This document shows, piece after piece, positions 1-8,627 of a stretch of DNA of 64,000 nucleotides. Each line of letters opens with the position of its first letter. The first letter of the stretch is position 1. The DNA comes from Planococcus shixiaomingii. Its GTDB lineage: Bacteria > Bacillota > Bacilli > Bacillales_A > Planococcaceae. The stretch is from assembly GCF_030413615.1 (NCBI RefSeq), contig NZ_CP129236.1, forward strand, positions 3,828,001 through 3,892,000, written 5' to 3'. The notes under the pieces were generated by a model. The model searched no databases. It saw only the letters and a program-made list of their open reading frames with translations, and was not told the origin of the DNA. A program made the translations under genes and the position numbers.

Positions 1-354
1 AAAGAAAAAAATGAATCGCATCAGAGTTCTGCAAAACTCTCTTTCCTGTTTTGCAGCAGGTATTTTCTGTTTTTCATAATGCCGAATGTACAACAGCATC
101 AATGCGCTTATAACCAGCAAAACAACACTCATGAAAAAATAGAAATCACTTGTTATGAAGAGTGTTGACGTATAACTTAAGAGGATATTGAATACAATAA
201 GGACAGACTGAAAAAAGATCACAAGTTTCACCAAAAGCTTGCATCTTTGAATGTTGTCTATTAATAAATAATCTTCCAGCAAACTTTCTTTACCGAAAGA
301 ATTTACCGATTGTTTTCCACTAAAAAAATAGGTCATTTTAGATGACTGATTCAT
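1..354 (-). CDS. Truncated hypothetical membrane protein (C-terminus outside window)
   Basis: An open minus-strand frame starts with ATG at 354 and runs without a stop to base 1, giving 118 codons. Two hydrophobic stretches (about residues 46-62 and 72-90) look like a pair of membrane helices, preceded by a polar N-terminus and followed by a basic segment. An AAGG-like site lies just before the ATG, and a second ATG is seven codons in. I do not recognise a family; small two-helix proteins of this kind are common in Bacillales. It is divergent from the following transporter, with about 190 bases of AT-rich DNA between them. Confidence 0.5.
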   Translation of the reverse strand, partial: MNQSSKMTYFFSGKQSVNSFGKESLLEDYLLIDNIQRCKLLVKLVIFFQSVLIVFNILLSYTSTLFITSDFYFFMSVVLLVISALMLLYIRHYEKQKIPAAKQEREFCRTLMRFIFFF

Positions 355-544
355 TTCCTTACCCCACATACATATTAAAATAAGCACAAAGTATTACATT
401 AGTTTATCATTCCCCTTTCATTTATCCTAATAAACTTTTACTTTTTATTCCCAAAAACACTATCTATCTAATTAACAGGATTTTGTTATATTAATACAGT
501 AAAATTATTAGTGGACCGAAATAAGTTAATAAGGAGAGCAGAAT

Positions 545-1735
545 GTGAGTAAACGCCATCCAAAACTATGGACTAAAGATTTTATTTTTGTTTCAGGAGT
601 CAATTTTTTCTTAACCTTGGTCTTTTATTTGTTGATAGTTACTATTGCTGTCTATGCTGTGGATGAATACAATGCTTCAACGAGCCAAGCAGGATTAGCT
701 GCAGGAATCGCGATTATCGGAACATTGTCAGGACGTCTGTTGATTGGCCGTTCAGTTGATCAAATTGGCAGTAAAAGAGTATTGGTTGGGGGTCTTATTT
801 TATTCACTTTAACCACGCTTTTGTATTTTCTGAATTTAAATTTGCCATTTCTGCTGTTGACCCGTTTTCTCCATGGCCTGGCTTTGGGAATTGCCAGCAC
901 TGCTTGCGGAACCATTGTGGCGCAAGTTATTCCAGCGGCCCGAAAAGGAGAAGGGATTGGCTATTTCAGTATGAGTAACACTCTTTCTGCGGCGCTCGGG
1001 CCATTCATCGGCATTTATATGAGCCAGCATGCCAGTTTCCAATTGATTTTCGTCCTTTGTTTGGTTTTAGGACTTTTCAGTTTAGTTGCCGCCTTTTTTG
1101 TAAAACAACCTTTGCTTGCCCCTCTACCAGCGAGTGAAGAAACAAAAGGATTTAAACTGTCCCAATTCGTGGAACCAAAAGCAGTGCCGATTGCAATCAT
1201 TACGTTGGCCATCTCTTTTTGTTATTCCAGCGTACTGTCGTTCATCAATTTTTATGCCAGTGAAATCGATTTGGTTAATGCAGCAAGTTTTTTCTTTATA
1301 GTTTATGCCGCAGTAATCTTAGTAACGCGCCCCATCACCGGCCGTTTGCTGGATGTGAAAGGCGCAAACTACGTTATGTATCCCGCTTTTCTTGCCTTAG
1401 CGGCGGGACTGTTGCTTCTTAGCACAGTGAACACTGGCGTAACGTTACTTTTGTCAGCCGCCCTCATCGGCCTTGGATTTGGTAATATGCAATCCTGTAC
1501 ACAGGCCATTGCGGTTAAATTGACGCCGCCGCACCGAATGGGACTTGCCACATCGACTTTCTTTATCTTTTTAGATGCCGGCATCGGATTTGGACCTTAC
1601 ATACTGGGACTCATCATTCCTTCCACTGGTTATCGTGAAATGTATGTCATTCTCAGCGTTTTCGCTTTGGCGACTGCTGTTTTATATTATTTCCTCCATG
1701 GCAAAAAAGAACAGGCAAAAATCGCCGCTGCTTAG
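545..1735 (+). CDS. MFS family transporter (drug/metabolite efflux type)
   Basis: The 396-residue protein has about 12 hydrophobic helices, the usual size and layout of a major facilitator. Between helices 2 and 3 it carries the motif-A signature GRLLIGRSVDQIGSKR, and the N-terminal half resembles the YwoG/YhhS-like exporters of Bacillus. It should move a small molecule by proton antiport in the cell membrane; the substrate cannot be read. Translation starts at GTG 545, because AAGGAG (531-536) is eight bases upstream and the ATG at 543 is followed at once by a stop. It is monocistronic and ends at a shared terminator. Confidence 0.85.
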   Translation: MSKRHPKLWTKDFIFVSGVNFFLTLVFYLLIVTIAVYAVDEYNASTSQAGLAAGIAIIGTLSGRLLIGRSVDQIGSKRVLVGGLILFTLTTLLYFLNLNLPFLLLTRFLHGLALGIASTACGTIVAQVIPAARKGEGIGYFSMSNTLSAALGPFIGIYMSQHASFQLIFVLCLVLGLFSLVAAFFVKQPLLAPLPASEETKGFKLSQFVEPKAVPIAIITLAISFCYSSVLSFINFYASEIDLVNAASFFFIVYAAVILVTRPITGRLLDVKGANYVMYPAFLALAAGLLLLSTVNTGVTLLLSAALIGLGFGNMQSCTQAIAVKLTPPHRMGLATSTFFIFLDAGIGFGPYILGLIIPSTGYREMYVILSVFALATAVLYYFLHGKKEQAKIAAA

Positions 1736-1758
1736 GTTTGTTAAAGGGAAAGCGCAAC

Positions 1759-1803
1759 ATACAAAAAAGGGCTCTTCTTTTGAGAAGAAGCCCCTTTTTG
1801 TAT
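1759..1803. terminator. Bidirectional intrinsic terminator
   Basis: A GC-rich hairpin (arms around GGGCTTCTTCTC) is flanked by A and T tracts on both sides. It lies between two convergent genes that end at 1735 (+) and 1809 (-). Confidence 0.8.
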
Positions 1804-1808
1804 GCTTT

Positions 1809-2858
1809 TTAACGTATCAGCTGTTTCACCAATTCTTGATTTCGTTTTTTAAATATTTCGTTATGTGAAGACACCATGGCGACGCCAAAAGCATCCGGCT
1901 GGATGTATTGTTTCGCTTTATTGACTGCATTGGCAGCGTCTTGGAAAGTGCCGGCAATCAAATTCAGCTTCCCCGGATGCTGCAAGATATCACCTGCCGC
2001 GTAAAGCCCGGGAACCGATGACTCGCTGTTTGCGTTGCCGGCAATGTAATAGCCATCCGAAATTTCGACAGCAAGGGGGCTTTCTTCAAGCAAACTTATA
2101 TCCCGTTCATAGCCATGATTGATAATTACTTCATCGATCGGTATGTGCATCACTTCTCGGCTTTCCTGATGGGTCAGTTCTACAAACTCGATGGCATCGC
2201 GGTCACCGGATGCAATCAATCTTGTAATCGTAGAATTCAAAAAGCAGCTCACTGAGCTGTTCATCAGCTGTTTGACTTGCGCTTCGTGACCTGCGAGCTC
2301 ACTTTTACGGTATGTAATATAGACTTGTTTGGCAATCGGTTCCAGTTCGTTTGCCCAATCAATTGCTGAATTCCCGCCTCCTGAAATCAAAACCGTTTTG
2401 CCTATAAACCGCTCTAAAGATTTGACGGTGTAATTCAGGTTAGCCACTTCAAAACGTTCGGCTCCTTCAATTTCCAATTTCTGCGGATTGAGAATCCCAC
2501 CCCCAACAGCGACAATGACCGTTTTTGACAAATGAACCTGGCCGGATGAACCTGCCAATTCGAAAAGTCCCTCTTCGTTTCGGCTGATCGTTTCCACTTT
2601 CTCATTGAGAACTACTTCCGGGTTGAACGTCAAACCTTGCTCGACGAGCTGGTCAATCAGTTTCGAGCCTTGAATCGGCGTCTGTCCGCCTACATCCCAA
2701 ATCATTTTTTCCGGGTACACATGAATCTTCCCGCCAAGCTGGGGCTGGTATTCTATCAGCTTTGTCTTCATTTCCCTCAGTCCACTGTAAAAAGCCGAAT
2801 AAAGACCGGCTGGCCCTCCTCCAATAACCGTTACATCAAACACTTCTGTCCTCGCCAT
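1809..2858 (-). CDS. Ferredoxin--NADP reductase type 2 / thioredoxin reductase-like flavoprotein (YcgT/YumC-like)
   Basis: The 349-residue protein has an N-terminal FAD-binding Rossmann fold (GGGPAGLYSAFYSG, residues 12-25) and a second nucleotide-binding motif GGGNSAIDWA near residue 160. A C-terminal AAGDIL motif binds FAD. The redox-active CxxC of true thioredoxin reductase is absent, which fits the ferredoxin-NADP reductase type 2 family. It shares a divergent promoter region with a siderophore importer, and a Fur-box-like site overlaps its promoter. I infer it supplies electrons for reductive release of iron in the cytoplasm, as proposed for Fur-regulated YcgT of Bacillus. The start is ATG 2858 with a GGGGTG site upstream. 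Confidence 0.85.
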   Translation of the reverse strand: MARTEVFDVTVIGGGPAGLYSAFYSGLREMKTKLIEYQPQLGGKIHVYPEKMIWDVGGQTPIQGSKLIDQLVEQGLTFNPEVVLNEKVETISRNEEGLFELAGSSGQVHLSKTVIVAVGGGILNPQKLEIEGAERFEVANLNYTVKSLERFIGKTVLISGGGNSAIDWANELEPIAKQVYITYRKSELAGHEAQVKQLMNSSVSCFLNSTITRLIASGDRDAIEFVELTHQESREVMHIPIDEVIINHGYERDISLLEESPLAVEISDGYYIAGNANSESSVPGLYAAGDILQHPGKLNLIAGTFQDAANAVNKAKQYIQPDAFGVAMVSSHNEIFKKRNQELVKQLIR

Positions 2859-2888
2859 TTCTTTAACACCCCATTTTTCCGATTCTTA

Positions 2889-2918
2889 TTGACAATGATT
2901 CTCAATTTCATTTATAGT
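2889..2918 (+). promoter_or_regulatory. Sigma-A promoter of the siderophore operon
   Basis: A perfect TTGACA (2889-2894) is followed after 18 bases by TATAGT (2913-2918). The -35 region overlaps a Fur-box-like palindrome, so repression by iron-loaded Fur is expected. Confidence 0.65.
2890..2904. promoter_or_regulatory. Fur-box-like operator (variant)
   Basis: TGACAATGATTCTCA matches the Bacillus 7-1-7 Fur consensus TGATAATNATTATCA at all but two of the defined positions. It covers the -35 region of the plus-strand promoter. Confidence 0.6.
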
Positions 2919-2922
2919 ATTG

Positions 2923-2951
2923 ATTATAGCGAAATTGATAATCATTATCAA
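2923..2951 (-). promoter_or_regulatory. Sigma-A promoter of the reductase gene
   Basis: On the minus strand TTGATA (2951-2946), a 17-base spacer and a perfect TATAAT (2928-2923) form a strong promoter. Its -35 region lies inside the perfect Fur box. Confidence 0.7.
2936..2950. promoter_or_regulatory. Perfect 7-1-7 Fur box
   Basis: TGATAATCATTATCA is an exact match to the Bacillus Fur 7-1-7 consensus. It overlaps the minus-strand -35 element and lies just downstream of the plus-strand start region, so one protein could control both divergent units. Confidence 0.85.
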
Positions 2952-2991
2952 TTAAAGTTCGTCATTAATTTTTTAGAAAGGAGTTTTGCTG

Positions 2992-3783
2992 ATGGTGCGC
3001 CTCTTTACAAAAGAGTTGAATGTCGGCTATGGAGATCGGCTGATTGTAAAAGATTTGAGCGTTGAAATCCCGGATAAAAAAATCACCACGATCATCGGTT
3101 CGAACGGCTGCGGAAAATCGACGCTGTTAAAGGCAATTACCCGAATCATTTCTCAGCAATCAGGGGCTGTGGTTCTGGACGGCGGCAATATTGCACAAGA
3201 AAGCACAAAATCACTTGCGAAGAAAATGGCCATACTTCCTCAAACGCCTGAAAGCGCGAACGGCTTGACAGTCGGTGAGCTGGTCTCTTACGGACGCTTT
3301 CCCTATCAGAAAGGGTTTGGCCGGCTGACTAAAAAAGACCACGAAATCATCAATTGGGCTTTGGATGTGACCGGCACACAATTTTTCAAATATCATCCCG
3401 TTGATGCACTTTCAGGCGGGCAGCGGCAGCGTGTCTGGATTGCCATGGCACTCGCACAAGAAACCGATATGATTTTCCTGGATGAACCGACCACTTACCT
3501 GGACATGGCCCATCAGTTGGAAATACTTGAGCTGCTGCAGAAACTGAACAAAGAACAAGAGCGGACCATCATCATGGTGCTTCACGACTTGAACCAGGCC
3601 GCCCGCTTCGCAGACCACATTATCGCCATGAAAGACGGAGCTATCATCAAGGCCGGCACTTGCCACGAAGTCATCACCCAGCCTGTACTAAAAAAAGTGT
3701 TTCGGATCGATGCTGAAATCGGGCTTGATCCAAGAACAAACAAACCAATGTGCATCACTTATAACTTAATCAGAGGAGCTTAA
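2992..3783 (+). CDS. fhuC: Ferric-siderophore ABC transporter, ATP-binding protein
   Basis: A 263-residue FecE/FhuC-type ATPase that powers import of an iron-siderophore complex. Walker A (GSNGCGKST), the signature LSGGQRQRVWIAMAL, Walker B (MIFLDEPT) and the switch histidine (VLHDLN) are all present. I chose ATG 2992 because AAGGAG (2978-2983) is eight bases upstream; an in-frame TTG at 2986 is less likely. It is the first gene of a Fur-controlled operon, and its partners follow at once: binding lipoprotein four bases after its stop, then two permeases. It resembles FhuC and YusV; the exact siderophore cannot be told from sequence. The gene symbol is by family. Confidence 0.85.
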   Translation: MVRLFTKELNVGYGDRLIVKDLSVEIPDKKITTIIGSNGCGKSTLLKAITRIISQQSGAVVLDGGNIAQESTKSLAKKMAILPQTPESANGLTVGELVSYGRFPYQKGFGRLTKKDHEIINWALDVTGTQFFKYHPVDALSGGQRQRVWIAMALAQETDMIFLDEPTTYLDMAHQLEILELLQKLNKEQERTIIMVLHDLNQAARFADHIIAMKDGAIIKAGTCHEVITQPVLKKVFRIDAEIGLDPRTNKPMCITYNLIRGA

Positions 3784-3787
3784 TCAC

Positions 3788-4711
3788 ATGAAAAAATACA
3801 TATTGCCTTTACTATTATTTGTCGTTCTACTGCTTGCGGCTTGCAGCAACGGGTCCACAGCTACAGAAGCTGAAGCTAAAGATAAGGATGCCAAATCCGA
3901 TACCATCACCTACCAATCTGAAAATGGGCCGGTCGAAGTCCCAGCAGACCCGCAACGCGTAGTTGTATTGTCTTCTTATACAGGAGATGTACTATCGCTT
4001 GATGTCCCTCTAGCCGGAGTGGATTCTTGGGCGAAAAACAATCCGCGCTTCAAGGAAGAATTAGCAAATGTTGCAGAAGTAAATGATGCAGACTTGGAAA
4101 AAATCCTTGAACTTGAACCTGATTTGATCATCGGCGGATCAACCATCAATAACATTGACAAATTGAACGAAATTGCCCCTACTGTAACATTTACGTACGG
4201 CAAACTGGATTACTTGTCTCAGCATTTGGAAATTGGCAAGCTATTGAATAAAGAAAAGGAAGCTCAAACATGGATTGAAGACTTCCAAAAACGCGCACAA
4301 GAAGCCGGAGAACAAATCCGCGCTGAAATTGGAGAAGATACTACTGTTTCCGTAATTGAAAACTTTGAGAAACAGATCTACGTTTTCGGAGATAACTGGG
4401 GACGAGGAACCGAAATCCTTTACCAGGAAATGAAATTGAAAATGCCTGAAAAAGTTGAAGAAATGGCTTTGAAAGATGGCTATTACGCTTTGTCACAAGA
4501 AGTTCTTCCTGACTATATGGGAGATTATGTGATTTTCAGCAAAGACAGCGAACAAGATAATTCGTTCCAGGAAACTGATCTTTATAAAAATACAGAGGCT
4601 GCCAAAAATAGCCACGTATTTGAAGCGAATGCAAAAGAATTTTATTTCAATGATCCCATTTCATTGGAATACCAATTGGAATTCTTCATCGAAAAATTCA
4701 CAAGCAAGTAA
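3788..4711 (+). CDS. Iron-siderophore substrate-binding lipoprotein
   Basis: The 307-residue protein begins with a lipoprotein signal peptide and lipobox LLAAC; Cys19 should be lipidated and anchored to the outer face of the membrane. A short charged linker is followed by the FecB/TroA-type fold, starting near PQRVVVLSSYTGDVL and containing LEPDLIIGG, a hallmark of iron-complex binding proteins. It captures ferric siderophore, probably hydroxamate or citrate-type as for FhuD/YfiY relatives, and hands it to the permeases encoded next. GAGGAG lies well placed before ATG 3788. A strong hairpin follows the stop codon. Confidence 0.85.
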   Translation: MKKYILPLLLFVVLLLAACSNGSTATEAEAKDKDAKSDTITYQSENGPVEVPADPQRVVVLSSYTGDVLSLDVPLAGVDSWAKNNPRFKEELANVAEVNDADLEKILELEPDLIIGGSTINNIDKLNEIAPTVTFTYGKLDYLSQHLEIGKLLNKEKEAQTWIEDFQKRAQEAGEQIRAEIGEDTTVSVIENFEKQIYVFGDNWGRGTEILYQEMKLKMPEKVEEMALKDGYYALSQEVLPDYMGDYVIFSKDSEQDNSFQETDLYKNTEAAKNSHVFEANAKEFYFNDPISLEYQLEFFIEKFTSK

Positions 4712-4719
4712 TGTAACGG

Positions 4720-4747
4720 AGAGGAATTCTGCATATGGAATTCCTCT
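4720..4747 (+). other. Intercistronic hairpin after the binding-protein gene
   Basis: A perfect 10-bp inverted repeat (arm AGAGGAATTC, loop TGCATATG) sits between the binding-protein stop and the first permease. It is followed by only a weak T tract, so it probably stabilises the upstream mRNA or terminates partially. This would give more binding protein than permease. Confidence 0.6.
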
Positions 4748-4772
4748 TATTCTATGATAGAAATGATGATGC

Positions 4773-5774
4773 GTGATGTTCTCTAAAACTCCAATCTCTA
4801 TAAAATTTGGGCTGAGTGTGCTTTTGTTCATTTTGATGTTTGTTATGTCCATTACGTTTGGAGCCGCGGACATCGGTTTAAAAGATGTCTGGCTATCCCT
4901 GTTTTCCGCCTCTTCAAACGACAGCATAGCCGTCATCCGGGAAATCCGGCTGCCGCGTGAAGTTGCCGCCATTTTCGTCGGTGCCGCTCTTGCAGTGTCC
5001 GGCGCAATGATGCAAGGCTTAACTCGCAACCCTTTGGCAGATCCCGGATTACTCGGATTAACCGCAGGAGCGAATGCCGGCCTTGCCTTGACGCTTGCTT
5101 TTATCCCCTCCGCCAATTATTTCGGCATCATGATTGCCTGTTTCTTAGGCGCTGCACTTGGAGCAGCTATGGTCTTTGGACTCGGAGCGGCAAAACGCGG
5201 CGGCTTTTCTCCGCTGCGCATTGTATTGGCAGGAGCTGCGGTGTCCGCATTTTTAACAGCCGTCGCTGAAGGAACCGGCATCTATTTTAAACTCTCAAAG
5301 AACGTTTCCATGTGGACGGCTGGAGGCTTGATCGGCACGTCGTGGGGCCAGCTGAAAATCGTTGTCCCTTTTATCGTCTTTGGGCTTGTCATTGCGGTAG
5401 TGTTGTCAAGGCAGCTGACTATCCTTAGTTTGAGCGAAGAAGCTGCTATTGGGCTTGGCCAAAAAACTGCACAAGTGAAAGCGCTGTTGTTTTTGGCCAT
5501 CACGATTCTTGCCGGGGCCGCCGTTGCCCTTGCCGGCAATATGGCTTTTCTTGGTTTGATGGTGCCTCATGTCGTCCGCGCAATTGTCGGCACCGATTAC
5601 CGGAGGATTTTGCCTATGTCTGCAATTGCCGGCGCCATTTTCATGCTGTTTGCCGATTTGCTTGGCAGGACGGTTAATGCTCCTTTTGAGACTCCTGTTG
5701 CAGCAATCGTTGCCGCACTTGGCTTGCCATTCTTTCTATTGATTGTCCGTAAAGGAGGGAGAACCTTCGCATGA
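4773..5774 (+). CDS. fhuB: Iron-siderophore ABC transporter permease (FecCD family), first subunit
   Basis: A 333-residue integral membrane protein of the FecCD/BtuC family with about nine to ten helices. It has the family features REIRLPREVAAIFVGAALA near the N-terminus, the GLTRNPLADPGLLGL segment, and a C-terminal GLMVPHVVRAIVG region containing the ATPase-coupling loop. It forms half of the channel that passes ferric siderophore into the cytoplasm. GTG 4773 and ATG 4776 are both possible starts; neither has a strong ribosome site. The stop overlaps the next start by four bases (ATGA), which indicates translational coupling. Confidence 0.85.
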   Translation: MMFSKTPISIKFGLSVLLFILMFVMSITFGAADIGLKDVWLSLFSASSNDSIAVIREIRLPREVAAIFVGAALAVSGAMMQGLTRNPLADPGLLGLTAGANAGLALTLAFIPSANYFGIMIACFLGAALGAAMVFGLGAAKRGGFSPLRIVLAGAAVSAFLTAVAEGTGIYFKLSKNVSMWTAGGLIGTSWGQLKIVVPFIVFGLVIAVVLSRQLTILSLSEEAAIGLGQKTAQVKALLFLAITILAGAAVALAGNMAFLGLMVPHVVRAIVGTDYRRILPMSAIAGAIFMLFADLLGRTVNAPFETPVAAIVAALGLPFFLLIVRKGGRTFA

Positions 5775-6778
5775 TCTTAGAATCTTTACTTAGAAAACAA
5801 AAAATCCTTTTTGTCTCCCTTCTCGTTTTAATTGCTGCTACTGGAGTCGCAAGCCTTGGGTTAGGTTCCTCTTCCCTTTCTTATGACCGGCTGATTCCCG
5901 CCTTCCTTGGACAAGGATCGTTCAAAGAAGATTTCGTGTTGTTTTCCATACGTCTTCCGCGTATCCTCATTACTTTATTGGCTGGTATGGCGCTTGCTTT
6001 ATCAGGGGCGATTTTACAAGGAGTCACCCGCAACGACCTCGCTGACCCTGGCATTATCGGCATCAATTCAGGAGCCGGTGTAGCAATTGCTGTCTTCTTT
6101 TTGTTTATGCCGGTCGAAGCCGGTTCGTTTGTTTATTTGCTGCCAGTTGTCGCATTTGCCGGCGCCTTATTGACCGCTCTCTTCATTTATTTGTTTTCTT
6201 ATAGCCGCCAGACAGGCCTTCAGCCGGTTCGGCTCGTCCTGATCGGCATCGGGTTTTCAATGGCGCTGTCAGGCATCATGATCGTCCTCATTTCTTCAGC
6301 TGAACGCGAAAAAGTGGATTTTATCGCTAATTGGCTTGCAGGCAATATTTGGGGGGCCGACTGGCCATTCATTTGGGCAATTCTGCCTTGGCTCGTGCTG
6401 CTGGTTCCTTTCACCTTATACAAAGCAAACCGCTTGAATATGCTCACTTTAAGCGAACCCGTCGCTATTGGCCTCGGTGTTTCAATTGAGAAAGAACGAA
6501 CCATACTGCTAATTACTGCTGTTGCCCTTGCGGCTTCCGCTGTGTCGGTCACAGGCGGCATCGCTTTTATCGGCTTGATGGCGCCGCATATTGCCAAAGC
6601 CATGGTTGGCCCGCGCAATCAGCTATTTTTGCCGCTTGCGATCCTGATAGGCGGCTGGCTCTTGTTGCTTGCGGATACCATCGGCCGCAACATACTGGAA
6701 GCGAATGGGCTGCCGGCTGGCATCGTAGTTGCTTTAATCGGTGCGCCTTATTTTATGTATTTACTGCTGAAAAAATAA
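5771..6778 (+). CDS. fhuG: Iron-siderophore ABC transporter permease (FecCD family), second subunit
   Basis: A 335-residue FecCD permease, paralogous to its upstream neighbour. The conserved segments IRLPRILITLLAGMALALSG, GVTRNDLADPGIIG and GLMAPHIAKAMVG are recognisable. It completes the heterodimeric channel of the siderophore importer. Its ATG overlaps the stop of the first permease gene, and the operon ends at a strong terminator three bases after its own stop. FhuB/FhuG naming is by position and family, not by proof of the substrate. Confidence 0.85.
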   Translation: MILESLLRKQKILFVSLLVLIAATGVASLGLGSSSLSYDRLIPAFLGQGSFKEDFVLFSIRLPRILITLLAGMALALSGAILQGVTRNDLADPGIIGINSGAGVAIAVFFLFMPVEAGSFVYLLPVVAFAGALLTALFIYLFSYSRQTGLQPVRLVLIGIGFSMALSGIMIVLISSAEREKVDFIANWLAGNIWGADWPFIWAILPWLVLLVPFTLYKANRLNMLTLSEPVAIGLGVSIEKERTILLITAVALAASAVSVTGGIAFIGLMAPHIAKAMVGPRNQLFLPLAILIGGWLLLLADTIGRNILEANGLPAGIVVALIGAPYFMYLLLKK

Positions 6779-6779
6779 A

Positions 6780-6818
6780 ACACCGGCTTGAGATTTTGAA
6801 TCTCAAGCCGGTGTTTTT
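6780..6818. terminator. Strong bidirectional terminator
   Basis: A perfect 16-bp stem (arm ACACCGGCTTGAGATT, 3-base loop) is followed by a T tract. It separates the siderophore operon from the convergent flavin-reductase gene. Confidence 0.9.
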
Positions 6819-6820
6819 CA

Positions 6821-7414
6821 TTATTTCGGACGCTCCAGAGAAAACACTTCACCAAGCTTTGCGTAATTGGTTCCAGCCAAACGGCTTACCGGTTTCAGCA
6901 AATCGTGATTGATACGGCCATTTTCATAGATGGATTCATCGATATGGAAACGGACCACTTTGCCGATTAGAAGGCGAGTGCCGCCAAGTTCGACGACTTG
7001 CTCCAAGCAGCATTCAAAACGAACTTTCGCTTCATTTACTCCTGGAACTGCTATAGCTTCGCTTTCCACTAGCGTTAAGTCTGTTAAGTCCAATTCACTT
7101 TCATCCCGAGGCAAAGAAGCCGCTGTTCTATTGATTTGTTCAACGTTCGTTTCATCGACGACATGGACAACAAACTCCCCTGCTTCGATAGCGTTTTGCG
7201 CTGTGTCCTTTGGTGATCCTGCCCGGCTTTGGACAGAAACCGAAATCATCGGTGGATCGGACGATACGACGTTGAAATAACTGAACGGCGCTGCATTTAA
7301 GGTGCCATTTGCTGCCCGGCTCGTTACAAAAGCGATTGGCCGTGGAATAACGCTGCCAATCAGCAATTTATAATTTTCACGTTCTGTTTGCGCATTTGGG
7401 TCAAAGGATAACAC
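6821..7414 (-). CDS. Flavin reductase-like, FMN-binding split-barrel protein
   Basis: A 197-residue protein of the flavin reductase-like family (YwrF type). The N-terminal signature SVIPRPIAFVTSR with NAAPFSYFNVVSSDPP marks the FMN-binding split barrel, and the length is typical. Such proteins bind FMN and may reduce flavin or act as small oxidoreductases in the cytoplasm; the physiological substrate is unknown. The gene is convergent with the siderophore operon and separated from the upstream oxidoreductase gene by about 80 bases, so it may be part of the same minus-strand unit. I see no sign that it is iron regulated. Confidence 0.8.
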   Translation of the reverse strand: MLSFDPNAQTERENYKLLIGSVIPRPIAFVTSRAANGTLNAAPFSYFNVVSSDPPMISVSVQSRAGSPKDTAQNAIEAGEFVVHVVDETNVEQINRTAASLPRDESELDLTDLTLVESEAIAVPGVNEAKVRFECCLEQVVELGGTRLLIGKVVRFHIDESIYENGRINHDLLKPVSRLAGTNYAKLGEVFSLERPK

Positions 7415-7494
7415 GGATTAGCCTCCTCGATTGTCGGTCTCCCTGTTTATTGCGGATTTCCAGTTTGGCCTTTTGATAAAAGCCTTATTAATAG

Positions 7495-8496
7495 TTACTG
7501 CTGTATTTTGACTCGTTCACCACTATGGATTGCTTCGTAACAAGCATCGATCACCCGCATATTCTGTACGGTAGAATCCCCTGAGTAAACAGGCTCCAGG
7601 TTTTCCAAAATGGCTTTTGAGAAATGTTCCACTTCCATTCGGTAAATGTCTCCGTAAATTTTTTCTTCCCTTTTAAACATTCCTGTTTGTACGATGATGT
7701 GGCCTACGCCACCGTTATGATCCGGCCGAAAGGCGAAAGGCACTTTAATGGAACCTTTCGTTCCGACCACTTCATATTCATTGCGGTCCATCATGTCGAA
7801 ACTGCAGTCCAGAATGGCCTTCGCCCCGTTTTCCAATTTCAAAAAACTATAAGCCGACAAGTCCACTTGAGCTTCAGGATCCATTTCCGCATTTGCTTGA
7901 ACTTCGACCGGCTCGGTTTGCAAGACATGCCTTAACGCATGAATTGAATAGCAGCCGACGTCGTAAATGCTGCCGCCACCCATTTCTTTTACCATTCGAA
8001 TATTTCCGGTCCGGTCCGCAAAATAATACGAATGGCTGGACTTGAAGAGCATGACGTCCCCAATTTCTCCGGAAGCGATGATGTCCCGTACACGTTGGTG
8101 CTGGGGATGAAACTGATACATGAACGCCTCCATGAATTTCACGTTATTTTCTTGGCAGACTTTCACCATCTCCTGCGCTTCCTCAGCCGTAAGTGAAGCA
8201 GGCTTTTCGCATAAAACATGTTTGCCTTTTTGAGCCGCCTTGAAAACCCATTCTTTATGCAAGTGGTTCGGCAGCGGAATGTAAACGGCGTCAATTTCAT
8301 CATCTTCCAAAAGCTCATCGTATGATTCATAGGCACTTTCGATGCTCAGTTCATTGGCCACTTCATATACTTTGCTGCTCCTGCTTGCGATTGCGGCCAC
8401 TTCGGCATTGCTTGCGCGAACTATTGCCGGAATTACTTCCGTCCGTGCAATATTCGCCGTCCCTAAAATTCCCCACCTGACTTTATCCACTGCCAT
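7495..8496 (-). CDS. Gfo/Idh/MocA family NAD(P)-dependent oxidoreductase
   Basis: The 333-residue protein has an N-terminal Rossmann fold (WGILGTANIA, residues 8-17) and the family motif HVLCEKPASLT near residue 92, whose EKP lysine takes part in catalysis. A C-terminal alpha/beta domain contains GGGSIYDVGCYSIHALRHVL, where the histidine is the usual catalytic residue. Members oxidise or reduce sugars, inositols or related cyclic substrates. The substrate here is not readable and the neighbours give no pathway. The gene has its own upstream region and is followed by the flavin-reductase-like gene. Confidence 0.85.
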   Translation of the reverse strand: MAVDKVRWGILGTANIARTEVIPAIVRASNAEVAAIASRSSKVYEVANELSIESAYESYDELLEDDEIDAVYIPLPNHLHKEWVFKAAQKGKHVLCEKPASLTAEEAQEMVKVCQENNVKFMEAFMYQFHPQHQRVRDIIASGEIGDVMLFKSSHSYYFADRTGNIRMVKEMGGGSIYDVGCYSIHALRHVLQTEPVEVQANAEMDPEAQVDLSAYSFLKLENGAKAILDCSFDMMDRNEYEVVGTKGSIKVPFAFRPDHNGGVGHIIVQTGMFKREEKIYGDIYRMEVEHFSKAILENLEPVYSGDSTVQNMRVIDACYEAIHSGERVKIQQ

Positions 8497-8583
8497 TCCC
8501 CCTCAAGTTAAAAGTTTCTTAACGGCATTTAATTAATTTTAAGCATATGCTCATATTTTGGCATAGTCAATTTCCGTTATTAA

Positions 8584-8623
8584 AAAAGCGAAAAACCGGT
8601 AAGAACACCGGTTTTTCGCTTTT
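8584..8623 (-). terminator. Intrinsic terminator of the EAL gene
   Basis: A perfect 17-bp stem (8584-8600 pairs with 8607-8623, loop AAGAAC) sits five bases after the stop of the minus-strand EAL gene, with a T tract in that direction. Confidence 0.9.
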
Positions 8624-8627
8624 AACC

